Assembly (NCBI GenBank): GCA_017556745.1
Contig: JAFYMF010000044.1
Span: 1-64,000 of the forward strand
Source of the DNA: Clostridia bacterium
Lineage (GTDB): Bacteria; Bacillota; Clostridia; Oscillospirales; CAG-272
DNA: 64,000 bases
Reading direction: 5' to 3'
Under the pieces are notes generated by a model. It ran no database searches. It had not been told where the DNA came from and saw nothing but the letters and a program-made list of their open reading frames with translations. Made by a program: the position numbers and the translations under genes. Below, piece by piece: positions 36,272 to 44,565 of this stretch (position 1 is the first letter of the stretch; each line of letters begins with the position of its first letter).

Positions 36272-36366
36272 ATCTTGCTTTTTCCTTTCGTTTCAACCCA
36301 AAGTTCATTACAAATGTCCCGATCAGTGCCAGCGGAAGTGCGATGAACCTGTTGCGATAAACACGC
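36261..36366 (-). pseudogene. Possible C-terminal scrap of a membrane protein gene
   Basis: One minus-strand frame reads RNRFIALPLALIGTFVMNFG followed by a KRKEKA-type basic tail and a stop overlapping the GNAT start. A hydrophobic helix with a basic end looks like the last segment of a transporter. No start or upstream body is present. Confidence 0.35.
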
Positions 36367-36427
36367 TGACGGCATCGTATTTGGTGTCTCCTCCTGCCGG
36401 ATGACTGATTTGTCGAAGTTTTGAACT

Positions 36428-36456
36428 ATTATATACCAATCGCTGAAGAATGTCAA
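36428..36456 (-). promoter_or_regulatory. Promoter of the GNAT gene
   Basis: On the minus strand consensus TTGACA (36456-36451), 17 nt, TATAAT (36433-36428), leaving a 150 nt leader. Confidence 0.7.
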
Positions 36457-36528
36457 TCATTGAAAACAGCCGGAGCAATTCCGTAATTCTGCAAGGTATA
36501 TCTGTCAATTTAGGATGAATTACGGATT

Positions 36529-36548
36529 TTATCAGTTATAACTGATAA
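36529..36548. promoter_or_regulatory. Palindromic operator-like site
   Basis: The perfect 20 bp palindrome TTATCAGTTATAACTGATAA lies between the divergent GNAT and ATPase promoters. Its half-site core CAGTTATAA recurs at 36573-36581 inside the ATPase promoter spacer, so a dimeric repressor could occupy both. Confidence 0.6.
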
Positions 36549-36564
36549 ATTTACAATTCGATCA

Positions 36565-36593
36565 TTGTATTTCAGTTATAAATGGATTATACT
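36565..36593 (+). promoter_or_regulatory. Promoter of the DUF4143 ATPase gene
   Basis: TTGTAT (36565-36570), 17 nt, TATACT (36588-36593). The spacer contains a half-site of the upstream palindrome. Confidence 0.65.
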
Positions 36594-36627
36594 ATACTCA
36601 GCCACGAGAAAGGGGGACTAAAAAATT

Positions 36628-37842
36628 ATGATTAAACGCGAAATGTATATGAGCCGTATTCGTCCTTTCATCGGATCGGATCTTATAAAGGTCATGACCG
36701 GTATTCGCCGCTGCGGAAAGTCAGTTATGCTGGAACTGATCAAGCAGGAACTTACGGAATCCGGCATCAGCCCCGCTCAGTTTATCTCCATCAATTTTGA
36801 GGATATGAACTATTCCCATCTGCAAACCGCTAAGGCACTGCATGATGAGATCACGAAGAGAGCTGCCGGCATAGAAGGCAAGGTATATCTGTTCTTCGAT
36901 GAGATTCAGGAGGTCAGGGATTGGGAGAAATGTGTCAACTCCTTCCGTATTTCGCTGGACTGTGACATTTATATCACCGGTTCAAATGCCAAGCTGCTGT
37001 CCGGGGAGCTTGCAACCTATCTGGGGGGACGCTATGTCGAGTTTGTGATATACCCCTTTTCCTTTGCGGAGTTTATGAAGCTGTATCGCGGGGTTGCACC
37101 GGACGAGCCGGTTCAGAAATGTTTTCAGCAATACCTTTTATCCGGCGGTATGCCTTACCTTGCGAACATCCGATATGCAGATGCTCCGGCAAAGCAATAC
37201 CTCCATGATCTCTTCAATTCCGTTCAGCTGAAGGATATTATGAAGCGAAACAAAATCAGAGATGTAGATTTGCTTGAGCGTATAATCGCCTATGTTATGG
37301 CAAATGTGGGCAATACCTTCTCCGCAACCTCTCTTGCAAAGTTTCTGAAAAGTGAACAGCGTGCCGTAGCACCGGAGACTATCCTGAACTACATCAAATA
37401 TTGCTGTGATGCCTATCTGTTCTATCAGGTGAAGCGTGAGGATTTGCAGGGCAAACAGATTCTTGCATCGAATGAGAAATATTACATTGCGGATCACGGC
37501 ATCCGGGAAGCTGTTTACGGAGGCAACACACGAGACATCAACCTTATTCTTGAGAATATCGTTTATCTGGAACTGATGCGCAGAGGTTATAAGGTTACTG
37601 TTGGCAAAACCGGAGACCTTGAGATTGACTTCGTATGCGAGAATCGGGGAGAGAAGCTGTATGTTCAGGTTGCTTATCTGCTGGCAGCGGAAGAAACAAT
37701 TGCCCGTGAGTTTGGAGCGTATGACAGCATCCAGGATAACTTCCCCAAGTATGTCGTTTCTCTGGATGAGTTTGATATGAGCCGCAACGGCATCAAGCAC
37801 CGGAACCTCCGTGATTTCCTCCTGATGGAGGAGTGGAACTGA
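36628..37842 (+). CDS. AAA-family ATPase with DUF4143 domain
   Basis: A 404-residue protein. N-terminal AAA_14 domain: Walker A TGIRRCGKSVML, Walker B YLFFDEIQE, sensor-like YITGSNAKLLSGEL. Then the DUF4143 C-terminal domain (RIIAYVMANVGNTFSATSLAKFL ... DLEIDFVCENRGEKLYVQVAYLL) with the nuclease-like DFV..N...YVQV strand pair. These ATPases are common as mobile accessory genes in gut bacteria; their function is not established, though toxin-antitoxin or defence roles have been proposed. GAAAGGGGG lies before the ATG. Confidence 0.88.
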   Translation: MIKREMYMSRIRPFIGSDLIKVMTGIRRCGKSVMLELIKQELTESGISPAQFISINFEDMNYSHLQTAKALHDEITKRAAGIEGKVYLFFDEIQEVRDWEKCVNSFRISLDCDIYITGSNAKLLSGELATYLGGRYVEFVIYPFSFAEFMKLYRGVAPDEPVQKCFQQYLLSGGMPYLANIRYADAPAKQYLHDLFNSVQLKDIMKRNKIRDVDLLERIIAYVMANVGNTFSATSLAKFLKSEQRAVAPETILNYIKYCCDAYLFYQVKREDLQGKQILASNEKYYIADHGIREAVYGGNTRDINLILENIVYLELMRRGYKVTVGKTGDLEIDFVCENRGEKLYVQVAYLLAAEETIAREFGAYDSIQDNFPKYVVSLDEFDMSRNGIKHRNLRDFLLMEEWN

Positions 37843-38142
37843 AGATATTCCAATAATGACATTCTAATAGAAGCAAAAGAAATTTTAGACGCATTCAACA
37901 CTCTAAAGCAAAACTGTTAATTTTCAGGAACAACAGGTTACAATCATGTGAACTGAAAAAGCGGATAGAGTAAAAACGCTGCATTACGCACAACCCCTCC
38001 ATCCCGCAGTTTTCCCGCAAATTCTCACAAACTGCGTACAATCCCGCAAAAATCCCCGAAAATCCGCGTTTTTCAGGGACGATGCGGGACGAAACGGGAC
38101 ACCATGCCATTTGCTCGAAATGTCGTGTACAGAAATGCACCT
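37843..38142. other. Gene-poor right end of the island
   Basis: About 300 nt without a supported gene. A short frame near 37857-37919 ends LIEAKEILDAFNTLKQNC and may be the tail of a lost coding sequence. 37990-38100 has several CCCGCA repeats and hairpin potential. Minus-strand ORFs here translate the antisense of the tRNA 3' end and are not genes. Confidence 0.4.
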
Positions 38143-38169
38143 AGGGTTCGAATCCCTCTCTCTGCGCCA
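38113..38169 (+). pseudogene. Displaced 3' half of tRNA-Ser
   Basis: Starting at the anticodon-loop sequence CTCGAAAT, then a variable-arm hairpin (GTGTA/TGCAC), T-arm and acceptor strand with CCA. The 5' half is absent. This is what remains on the far side when an element integrates into a tRNA gene and brings a replacement 3' part. Confidence 0.6.
38143..38169 (+). repeat. Putative attachment site (attR), copy of tRNA-Ser 3' end
   Basis: 27 bp identical to 31841-31867. It is followed by a terminator, as expected for the original end of the tRNA-Ser gene before integration. Confidence 0.75.
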
Positions 38170-38173
38170 AACA

Positions 38174-38206
38174 GACCGCAATTCTCACGAATTGCGGTCT
38201 TAATTT
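38174..38206 (+). terminator. Terminator following the displaced tRNA-Ser 3' end
   Basis: GACCGCAATTC, loop TCAC, GAATTGCGGTC followed by TTAATTTTGTTTT. It is probably the original tRNA-Ser terminator. Confidence 0.8.
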
Positions 38207-38261
38207 TGTTTTGTAAACAGTTTGATCAATAAGAATTTACAGGTGTATCAATATAAAAATA

Positions 38262-38729
38262 AGATTATTCAAGCAAGAAGATGCCCCAGAAGTGGCACAA
38301 CCTGTTACCGAAACCTTGAGGGTAAGTAATAGCAAAGACTATTCTTCTGAGTATATAAATGGTAACATTACTTCGCATTCAGCAGGAGTATTGATTGAAC
38401 GTGCCAAAGAAGGACAAATGTACGTTGTTTGCGATAAATCAATAATCGTTGGGTATGGTGCAATTGCCGGATATTGGTGAGGTACACCTGAAAGTATTCT
38501 TTTGACAATTTTTGTGTTGCCCGAATATCAAGGAAATGGAATAGGAAAACAGATTATACATACGCTCGAACAAGATGAATTCTTTTTGAAAGCAAAAAGA
38601 ATAGAGATACCTGCTTCAATTACAACTGTGGAGTTCTATCGTAAAATGGAATATGACTATAAGAACGGGGGGGCAGAATTGGACGATAAGCAGATTTATC
38701 GTTTGGAAAAATTAGATAAATTCAAGTTT
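38262..38729 (+). pseudogene. GNAT acetyltransferase with lost start and in-frame TGA
   Basis: The frame reads RLFKQEDAPEVAQPVTETLR through GYGAIAGYW, then TGA (38478-38480), then GTPESILLTIFVLPEYQGNG with an intact acetyl-CoA motif (YQGNGIGKQIIHTL), SITTVEFYRKMEYDYKNGG and YRLEKLDKF. The expected initiator before RLFKQED is ATA rather than ATG. All parts stay in one frame, so damage is limited to the start codon and one stop. The frame then continues without a stop into the next gene. Confidence 0.75.
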
Positions 38730-39236
38730 ATGAAGAGATATATTGCAAACATCATTACAGGGAGTAGAGTTGTATTTAGTTTACCTCTTCTGTTCATTCC
38801 TATATCATCGGTATGGTTTTACATACTCTATCTTTTTTGTGGACTTACCGATATGATTGATGGAACGATAGCAAGAAAGGCCGGAGCGGTTAGTAAATTT
38901 GGAGCAAGACTTGATACAGTTGCTGACTTTGTATTTATGTTCGTAGGTTGGGGAAAGATAAGCCCCCTAATGTACATACCTGTGTGGCTATGGGTGTGGA
39001 TTATCATTATTGCGTTGATTAAGATATTTAATATTGCGTTAGTTTTTATTTACAAGAAAAAACTAATATCAATACATAGCGTGTTAAATAAAACAACGGG
39101 ATTGGCTTTGTTCCTTTTGCCGTTGTCGATAACTTTTGTCGAAACAGCTTATAGCGTTACTACAATATGTGTGTTTGCAACCATTGCGGTAATGCAAGAA
39201 GTTTATTTTATTGCGAAAGGGAAAGAGGTCTTATAG
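38730..39236 (+). CDS. CDP-alcohol phosphatidyltransferase family protein
   Basis: A 168-residue integral membrane enzyme if started at ATG 38730 (MKRYIANIITGSRVVFS). The family signature D-G-x2-A-R-x8-G-x3-D-x3-D is complete (DGTIARKAGAVSKFGARLDT then VAD). Four to five transmembrane helices. It would transfer a phosphoalcohol from CDP-alcohol in phospholipid synthesis. There is no clear ribosome-binding site; the GNAT frame upstream is open directly into it, so it may be made by read-through initiation or as a fusion from an in-frame start at 38502 or later. Functionality is uncertain. Confidence 0.75.
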   Translation: MKRYIANIITGSRVVFSLPLLFIPISSVWFYILYLFCGLTDMIDGTIARKAGAVSKFGARLDTVADFVFMFVGWGKISPLMYIPVWLWVWIIIIALIKIFNIALVFIYKKKLISIHSVLNKTTGLALFLLPLSITFVETAYSVTTICVFATIAVMQEVYFIAKGKEVL

Positions 39237-39313
39237 TCAAATCCCAATTTTTCGAACAGTTTGAAATTATCAAAGGGGTACTCGATTTGGTCACCCCTTT
39301 CGCTATTCCTTCC

Positions 39314-39505
39314 TTATCTCAATGCTTTACTCATCGCGGCGCCGGTGTCTGCTTTGCTGACGGCATCGAGGTGGCTATAGATGTTGGCGGTGGTGCTCAT
39401 ATCGCTATGCCCGAGCCATTCCTGAATCTGCTTCATGGATACGCCCTTCTCCAGCAACGCCGAGGCACAGGAGCGACGTAGGTCGTGGGAACCTGTCTTT
39501 TTCAA
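39314..39505 (-). pseudogene. C-terminal fragment of a tyrosine recombinase (phage-type integrase)
   Basis: 63 codons reading GSHDLRRSCASALLEKGVSM, KQIQEWLGHSDMSTTANIY and SHLDAVSKADTGAAMSKAL. The HxLR, GH and catalytic Tyr boxes are intact, but everything before the HxLR box is missing. It is the scrap of an integrase whose N-terminal 80% has been deleted. Confidence 0.85.
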
Positions 39506-39675
39506 ATTATGCTTTTCAATTTGTTATTTCACTCATCAATAACATCCCCTGCTTTTAACAAGAGTCAAAATCAACCACAAGTTGTGCGAATTTTATTTCT
39601 GTTATCCAAACGCTATCTTTATAGTCGTTTTTTGATATGATATACTATACACAAGATGAAGAGGAGGTTGAATCT

Positions 39676-40554
39676 ATGTATTTAAATCAAAACATCGCAT
39701 ATTATCGCAAGCTTTGCGGATATACACAGGAACAGTTAGCGGAACGACTCAGTGTGACGGCTCAGTCGGTATCAAAATGGGAAAACGAGATTTCTAATCC
39801 TGATATTTCTATCTTACGGGACTTAGCAAAAGTACTTGGAGTTGACATCAATTCGCTTTTTGAAGAAACGCCAAACGCACTAAAGGGAATTAAGTTATCT
39901 GAACTTTCAAATCTTTGCTATGATGCTCTTATTTCTCTCTTTGTTAAAGCTCAGTTTACGTTTTACCATAGTGAGAAAAACGTTTTACCTAGCGAAACAC
40001 TCAATAAACGGATTGAAGCATTAAAAAAAGAATTTGACTTTCCACTACCAAAATGCGCTTACATTATAGATGAAGGTGAACCTGAACACAGTTCTGTTTT
40101 TCTTTCCGATGCATTTTCTTTCATCGATCGCAGTTATGGTGGCCCGGATTCTGCCTTGCTTTTTGATCTTGATAAAGCGGGAGAACTATTATCTGTCTTA
40201 GGAGATAAAAATGCACGTAAGGTTTTGAAAACTATTTATGAAAAATTAATTTCAGAGGGAGAAAACGCAACATCCTTTTCACCTCAAATGCTTTCAAAAG
40301 TCACTTTATTGACAGAGGATGCCATTAGCGATGCTGCCATAAAGTTGCGACACGTAGGATTGCTCGATGAAGTTGAAAGGATTCAACAGGATGGATTCAA
40401 GAAAGAATACTGTGCTTTGTACCCAACGGATTTTATTTTTGTGATTTCTATACTTCGACTTGCCTATATACACACATCGAATATGACAAGTGTTCAGCTA
40501 ATGTATAGGGATGCCAAAAATCAACTCAATAATTACAATAGTGATGCAATTTAA
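39676..40554 (+). CDS. XRE-family transcriptional regulator
   Basis: A 292-residue protein. Residues 1-65 form the helix-turn-helix (NIAYYRKLCGYTQEQLAERL, SVTAQSVSKWENEISNPDIS). The C-terminal 220 residues are of unknown fold, with a central segment (YIIDEGEPEHSSVFLSDAFS) typical of clostridial regulators annotated only as helix-turn-helix proteins. The ATG at 39676 has GAGGAGG just before it; a start 13 codons upstream is not supported. It lies between two integrase scraps. Confidence 0.82.
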   Translation: MYLNQNIAYYRKLCGYTQEQLAERLSVTAQSVSKWENEISNPDISILRDLAKVLGVDINSLFEETPNALKGIKLSELSNLCYDALISLFVKAQFTFYHSEKNVLPSETLNKRIEALKKEFDFPLPKCAYIIDEGEPEHSSVFLSDAFSFIDRSYGGPDSALLFDLDKAGELLSVLGDKNARKVLKTIYEKLISEGENATSFSPQMLSKVTLLTEDAISDAAIKLRHVGLLDEVERIQQDGFKKEYCALYPTDFIFVISILRLAYIHTSNMTSVQLMYRDAKNQLNNYNSDAI

Positions 40555-40565
40555 CTCATACAAGT

Positions 40566-40597
40566 TAAGACCGCCTCGATTGCTCGAAGCGGTCTTC
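40566..40597 (+). terminator. Terminator after the XRE regulator
   Basis: AAGACCGC, inner loop with TCGA pairs, GCGGTCTT followed by CTTTATT. Confidence 0.7.
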
Positions 40598-40606
40598 TTT
40601 ATTATT

Positions 40607-40680
40607 CGGTTACCCTAACGCCTTACTCATCGCTGTATTACTCTTCGCTTTCGTCACCGAATCAAGGGGTACGTAAATAT
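40607..40680 (-). pseudogene. Second scrap of a tyrosine recombinase C-terminus
   Basis: On the minus strand a 23-codon frame reads NIYVPLDSVTKAKSNTAMSK then ALG and stop. It matches the last residues of the fragment at 39314-39505 (NIYSHLDAVSKADTGAAMSK) and so is the tail of a related but different integrase. Confidence 0.7.
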
Positions 40681-40735
40681 TGGACTATCAAACAAATTAT
40701 CAACCTCTGTCTGAACGTAATTCTTTATAAAGGGA

Positions 40736-40765
40736 TTGCGGTTTTTACTTTTTTTATGGTATAAT
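40736..40765 (+). promoter_or_regulatory. Promoter of the PD-(D/E)XK-like gene
   Basis: TTGCGG (40736-40741), 18 nt, TATAAT (40760-40765). Confidence 0.5.
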
Positions 40766-40819
40766 TAAGTTTATAAGTATCTAAAGATTTTATATAAACC
40801 ACGCAAGCAGAGGTATGCT

Positions 40820-41701
40820 ATGAACATAACAAGAGAACTTGATCTGGCTATCAAATTAGCAGAAGCAAAGACTACCGAGGGTGGATACCTTATCGGTGAC
40901 AAAAAAATAGATACATATATGACAAATAGTGAGTGGAAAGAGTTTAAAAGCTCGATGCTCCCGTCAGCACTCAAGGAATACGAAGCAGGAAAAGGAGGCA
41001 AGCTTTCCGAGAAAAACGGATGTCCGCCCGAAATGGCATCATACGGATCATCCGGCAGAATGATTTATATGCTCTCCCGTCACAAGGAAGATTTCCACTA
41101 TGAGAAAATGCTTTATACTACCGTGGGTGGAACAACAACTATCGACGGTTTCTATGACGAGGAATACCGTTACGTATTTGTCGAGGCGAAATGTCACGAG
41201 CCTTATACCGTAAAGAACTCATCAGTCAGCATAGCCTATGAGAAGCTATATAATTATATCAACACATATATGCCGGAAAATCTGATGATCGAAATGTCAC
41301 CGAGCTCAGATAATGGCTACATGGAAGCTGTATTCCATGCAGACGGAGAGGTACTGGAGCATTTTGACTTAAAGCAAATGATCTGCCATCTTTTAGGCAT
41401 CGCAACAGGAATACTCAAGGGAGAACTGGAAAACAGACAGATAGACTTTATCTATCTGCTCTTTGATCCCACCGAGCTTGATATTCGTCCCGAGGCAAAG
41501 GATACTATCGACTCAATATACGAAAGAACCTGTTATGAGTGTAATCTCGTTGATTTTGCCACCTTGTTACAGGTGATTTTTGCCTTTCTGAGAGAAGAAA
41601 AATTTGGTGATACCATTTCTGACGAGGGTATTTACGACATCATATGCAAATTCACCTTTTCACTTGCTTCACAGGATTTTTATCCTATTCTTCTGCAGTA
41701 A
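40820..41701 (+). CDS. Putative PD-(D/E)XK restriction-endonuclease-like protein
   Basis: A 293-residue protein. TIDGFYDEEYRYVFVEAKCH fits the Asp...(E)xK pattern of PD-(D/E)XK nucleases: Asp in IDGF and EAK on the next strand. It resembles proteins annotated as PGN_0703-type putative restriction endonucleases. No methyltransferase or specificity subunit is adjacent. CAGAGGTATGCT precedes the ATG. It is probably an accessory or defence-related protein; target and activity are unproven. Confidence 0.6.
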   Translation: MNITRELDLAIKLAEAKTTEGGYLIGDKKIDTYMTNSEWKEFKSSMLPSALKEYEAGKGGKLSEKNGCPPEMASYGSSGRMIYMLSRHKEDFHYEKMLYTTVGGTTTIDGFYDEEYRYVFVEAKCHEPYTVKNSSVSIAYEKLYNYINTYMPENLMIEMSPSSDNGYMEAVFHADGEVLEHFDLKQMICHLLGIATGILKGELENRQIDFIYLLFDPTELDIRPEAKDTIDSIYERTCYECNLVDFATLLQVIFAFLREEKFGDTISDEGIYDIICKFTFSLASQDFYPILLQ

Positions 41702-41747
41702 AAAATCAGGACTTTATAATTGAATCTTGTCTATTAACTATAAAAAT

Positions 41748-41787
41748 CAAATCCCAAAGCAGAGGCTTTGGGATTTGCTTTTTTTCA
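41748..41787. terminator. Bidirectional terminator
   Basis: CAAATCCCAAAG, short loop, CTTTGGGATTTG followed by CTTTTTTT; it lies between convergent genes and can serve both. Confidence 0.85.
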
Positions 41788-41799
41788 TTCTTTGCGCTG

Positions 41800-44385
41800 T
41801 TATTCTACAAGAATACCCGCAAAGATATTGTCGTACATGGTAGCTTTTTCGTTAACAAGATGATCTATTTCATATGACTCGTATTTTCCGATACAAATAT
41901 TATGGTGGAACACCTGATAATCCTCAGGAACACCTCTGAGCCAATATGGTGTTTTTTCAGTAAGAATGGTATTGTTATACATCTCACAATATGTTCCGGC
42001 TATATTAGTTCCATCACCGCGATCTTCTCCTCCGTGTATATCAAATGGGTACATCAAACAATTACCCATTTCTATATTATACCTTGCAATATAACCGGTA
42101 ACCGGAGCTCCGGTGGCAGCAACAGAATGCCTGTTATAATTAAACAGACAGTACTCTACGATAGATTCAGCTCCATTTTGATGGCATATACCATAACCCA
42201 GACCTTTAGCTTGATTATGGTGTATATAACAGTGATCTATTCTTACCCCTTTGATTCCACCGGGAACATTTATACCCGTACTACCAAATCCGAACACTTC
42301 ACAATTGTCTATTCGCACGTTATTTCCCGCAGATATTCCGTACTGTCTCGGTAAATTATAGTACGAACTCTCAATACCGTGTTTCCCTCCTCCATGGCTT
42401 CTTGCATGATGTTCAATATGAGTGTATGGATTTCTACCGTTAACTACAAGTCCCGTAACACGTGAATCATCCCCGGCTGTGATAATACCCGATCCACAGG
42501 CAGCTATACTCCAAAGAACAGCACCTGTACTACAGTTGCCATTTTCATCTATATAACCGCGATTTGAAGCAAGAGTTACACCTTTTGCAATAGAAATGGT
42601 ATTTGCGGACGTAACGTCTATATTTGCGTGACCCTCAACAAAGATAACTTCTCCGCTTTTTGCTTTTTTTGCAGCGTCTAACAGCTCCTCAAAAGTATCG
42701 ACCACGTAGTCACCTGTTGTGAATATTTCACTGTACCCTACCCCACCACCGATGGGATCCATTCCCTCCTCGAGATATGCACCGTATTTAACACCGTCAA
42801 TATCCTGTGAAAACACACCGTTCTGTTTATAATATTCAGAGAAACATCCAAGCTCCGCTATCGCATCATCCAAAAATGACCTTGCCGTTTCGCTTTCGCC
42901 TTTATTTATGTTTTCTGCAAAGCCGTTTATTTTCTCCATGACTTTATCATGGTCGCCGAGACCTCCGACCGTAACTATTTCCGGAATATAGTCATATCCG
43001 TAATCAACCGTTTCTGCGGGGTATACCTCAACCTGAATATTTATCAGTTTTGTTTCGGAATCTTCTTCTCCCAATGTCATAAGATACGGTTCTTTTATAT
43101 TAAACACATTATTTGTAAATGAAGCTAACGCCTTAACAGCATCGTACTCTTCACCTTTACCGTAAAATGCTTCTATACTGTACTGATGTTCATTAAGAGA
43201 AAAGAGATTATTTTCTACAGTGTATTCTCGAGGGACCCCCTCAAGGAATATCGGCTGAGTATATCCGAGAACGGTATTATTCTTAATAATCGCAGACGCA
43301 CCTGCCGCAACGCGGAACATCGATTCAATAGAGTTACCGACTTCAATATTATTTGTTGCTTCAAGAAAAGCATTTTCCCTCACAGCCACACCATTTCTGC
43401 AGTTTGAGAACAAACTGTTCTCAACTTTGACGCTACCACCCGACACAAGAATTCCGTTACCGGCATTATTTCCTCTTATATGATGTATGTAACAGTCGTG
43501 TATATATGCATCCCCATCCGATACAATAATTCCGGCACCGGTAAACCCGGAAATTTCACAGTTATCTATCTCTATACCGGTACCGTTAAGTTCAATACCG
43601 TTAGACTCGGTGTAATTATCTATCCCATCGTGTGTGGTAGCATCCGGTCCTTCAATAATAACACCTGTTATACGTACATTTGAAGATACCTCAAATATTT
43701 TGGCAGCTTCCGTTGAAAATTTGAGCACACCGCCTCCCCAATTGTTATATCCTCTGCCTGAAGCAATGGTGACCCCATCCGGAATAACAAGATCAGGATA
43801 ATTGGTTATCTTAAGATCTGATAAGTCTATCTCTACATTAGGTAAAATGTAAAGGATATCCCCCGTCTTAGCAATACTTACATAATGATAAAAATCATTA
43901 TCCTCCATAATAAGATAAACACCGAGAGTGTTACCTGTTTGAGGATATTTTTTTCCACCACCGATAGCCCAGTCATTTACTGAACTTGCGCCGTAAACAG
44001 CACCATCCTCAGCTGTAATGAAAGCATTACCCTCATAGTCGTAGTAATAACCGAGCTGCTCCAGCTCCCGTCTTACACTTTCGATTTCTGACAAAAGAGT
44101 TTTCTCGGTAAGTATACCGTTTTCCATACCGTACTTGATATTCATTAGCTTTTCCAAAAGCACGGAAGAATCAGGGTAATAACTTTTACATGTTACCGAG
44201 ATTCTCTCTGTCATATTCAATACTTCGAGAATAACATCCGGTGTCTTATTATTTCCCGTCACCTCAACATCTTCAGTGACATCGTCATCAACAATCCTGA
44301 CATCGCCGCTATCACACCCACTGAGCATAAAACCAATAAGGTAAAGTAACGCCACAGTAAAGAATACTACAAACTTTTTATTCAT
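41800..44385 (-). CDS. Right-handed parallel beta-helix lipoprotein with two helix domains
   Basis: An 861-residue exported protein. The lipobox is MLSGC (Cys24). After a 130-residue helical N-terminal region there are two pectate-lyase-like beta-helix domains. The first (about residues 180-420) has repeated turns such as NGIELNGTGIEIDNCEISGF and GNGILVSGGSVKVENSLFSN; the second (about 590-850) has DSRVTGLVVNGRNPYTH and GISAGNNVRIDNCEVFGFGS. Such proteins are polysaccharide lyases or binding proteins; no lyase-specific catalytic Arg/Lys set can be assigned here. Alone in its transcription unit, with its own promoter and terminator. Confidence 0.8.
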   Translation of the reverse strand: MNKKFVVFFTVALLYLIGFMLSGCDSGDVRIVDDDVTEDVEVTGNNKTPDVILEVLNMTERISVTCKSYYPDSSVLLEKLMNIKYGMENGILTEKTLLSEIESVRRELEQLGYYYDYEGNAFITAEDGAVYGASSVNDWAIGGGKKYPQTGNTLGVYLIMEDNDFYHYVSIAKTGDILYILPNVEIDLSDLKITNYPDLVIPDGVTIASGRGYNNWGGGVLKFSTEAAKIFEVSSNVRITGVIIEGPDATTHDGIDNYTESNGIELNGTGIEIDNCEISGFTGAGIIVSDGDAYIHDCYIHHIRGNNAGNGILVSGGSVKVENSLFSNCRNGVAVRENAFLEATNNIEVGNSIESMFRVAAGASAIIKNNTVLGYTQPIFLEGVPREYTVENNLFSLNEHQYSIEAFYGKGEEYDAVKALASFTNNVFNIKEPYLMTLGEEDSETKLINIQVEVYPAETVDYGYDYIPEIVTVGGLGDHDKVMEKINGFAENINKGESETARSFLDDAIAELGCFSEYYKQNGVFSQDIDGVKYGAYLEEGMDPIGGGVGYSEIFTTGDYVVDTFEELLDAAKKAKSGEVIFVEGHANIDVTSANTISIAKGVTLASNRGYIDENGNCSTGAVLWSIAACGSGIITAGDDSRVTGLVVNGRNPYTHIEHHARSHGGGKHGIESSYYNLPRQYGISAGNNVRIDNCEVFGFGSTGINVPGGIKGVRIDHCYIHHNQAKGLGYGICHQNGAESIVEYCLFNYNRHSVAATGAPVTGYIARYNIEMGNCLMYPFDIHGGEDRGDGTNIAGTYCEMYNNTILTEKTPYWLRGVPEDYQVFHHNICIGKYESYEIDHLVNEKATMYDNIFAGILVE

Positions 44386-44446
44386 ATCAAATCCTCAGTT
44401 TTTATAGAATAAAACGCCACAGTTAAGTACGTTTATATTTATTTTT

Positions 44447-44475
44447 ATTATACATATTTTGGCTTTAAATTACAA
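44447..44475 (-). promoter_or_regulatory. Promoter of the beta-helix lipoprotein gene
   Basis: On the minus strand TTGTAA (44475-44470), 17 nt, TATAAT (44452-44447). Confidence 0.65.
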
Positions 44476-44520
44476 TATACCGTCACTGTTTTATTTTTAC
44501 CTTTTTAACCTTCAAACCAA

Positions 44521-44558
44521 AAATGCTTTACCCTGTTTTTCAGGGTAAAGCATTTTTG
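44521..44558 (-). terminator. Terminator of the SGNH hydrolase gene
   Basis: AAATGCTTTACCCTG, loop TTTTT, CAGGGTAAAGCATTT; T tract on the minus-strand side. Confidence 0.85.
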
Positions 44559-44565
44559 TGTTTTT

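Noticed and set aside
31841..38169. Prophage or conjugative element
   Set aside because: No structural, replication, relaxase or type IV secretion genes are present and no intact integrase; only a small island or remnant is supported.
37895..38181. Minus-strand ORFs at the island end, one containing RRERDSNPR
   Set aside because: The RERDSNPR string is the antisense translation of a tRNA-Ser 3' end, a known source of false ORFs; there is no ribosome-binding site and no coding bias.
38478..38480. TGA read as Trp or selenocysteine in the GNAT frame
   Set aside because: Other genes in the window end with TGA normally, the gene also lacks an initiator codon, and no SECIS-like hairpin is apparent; decay is simpler.
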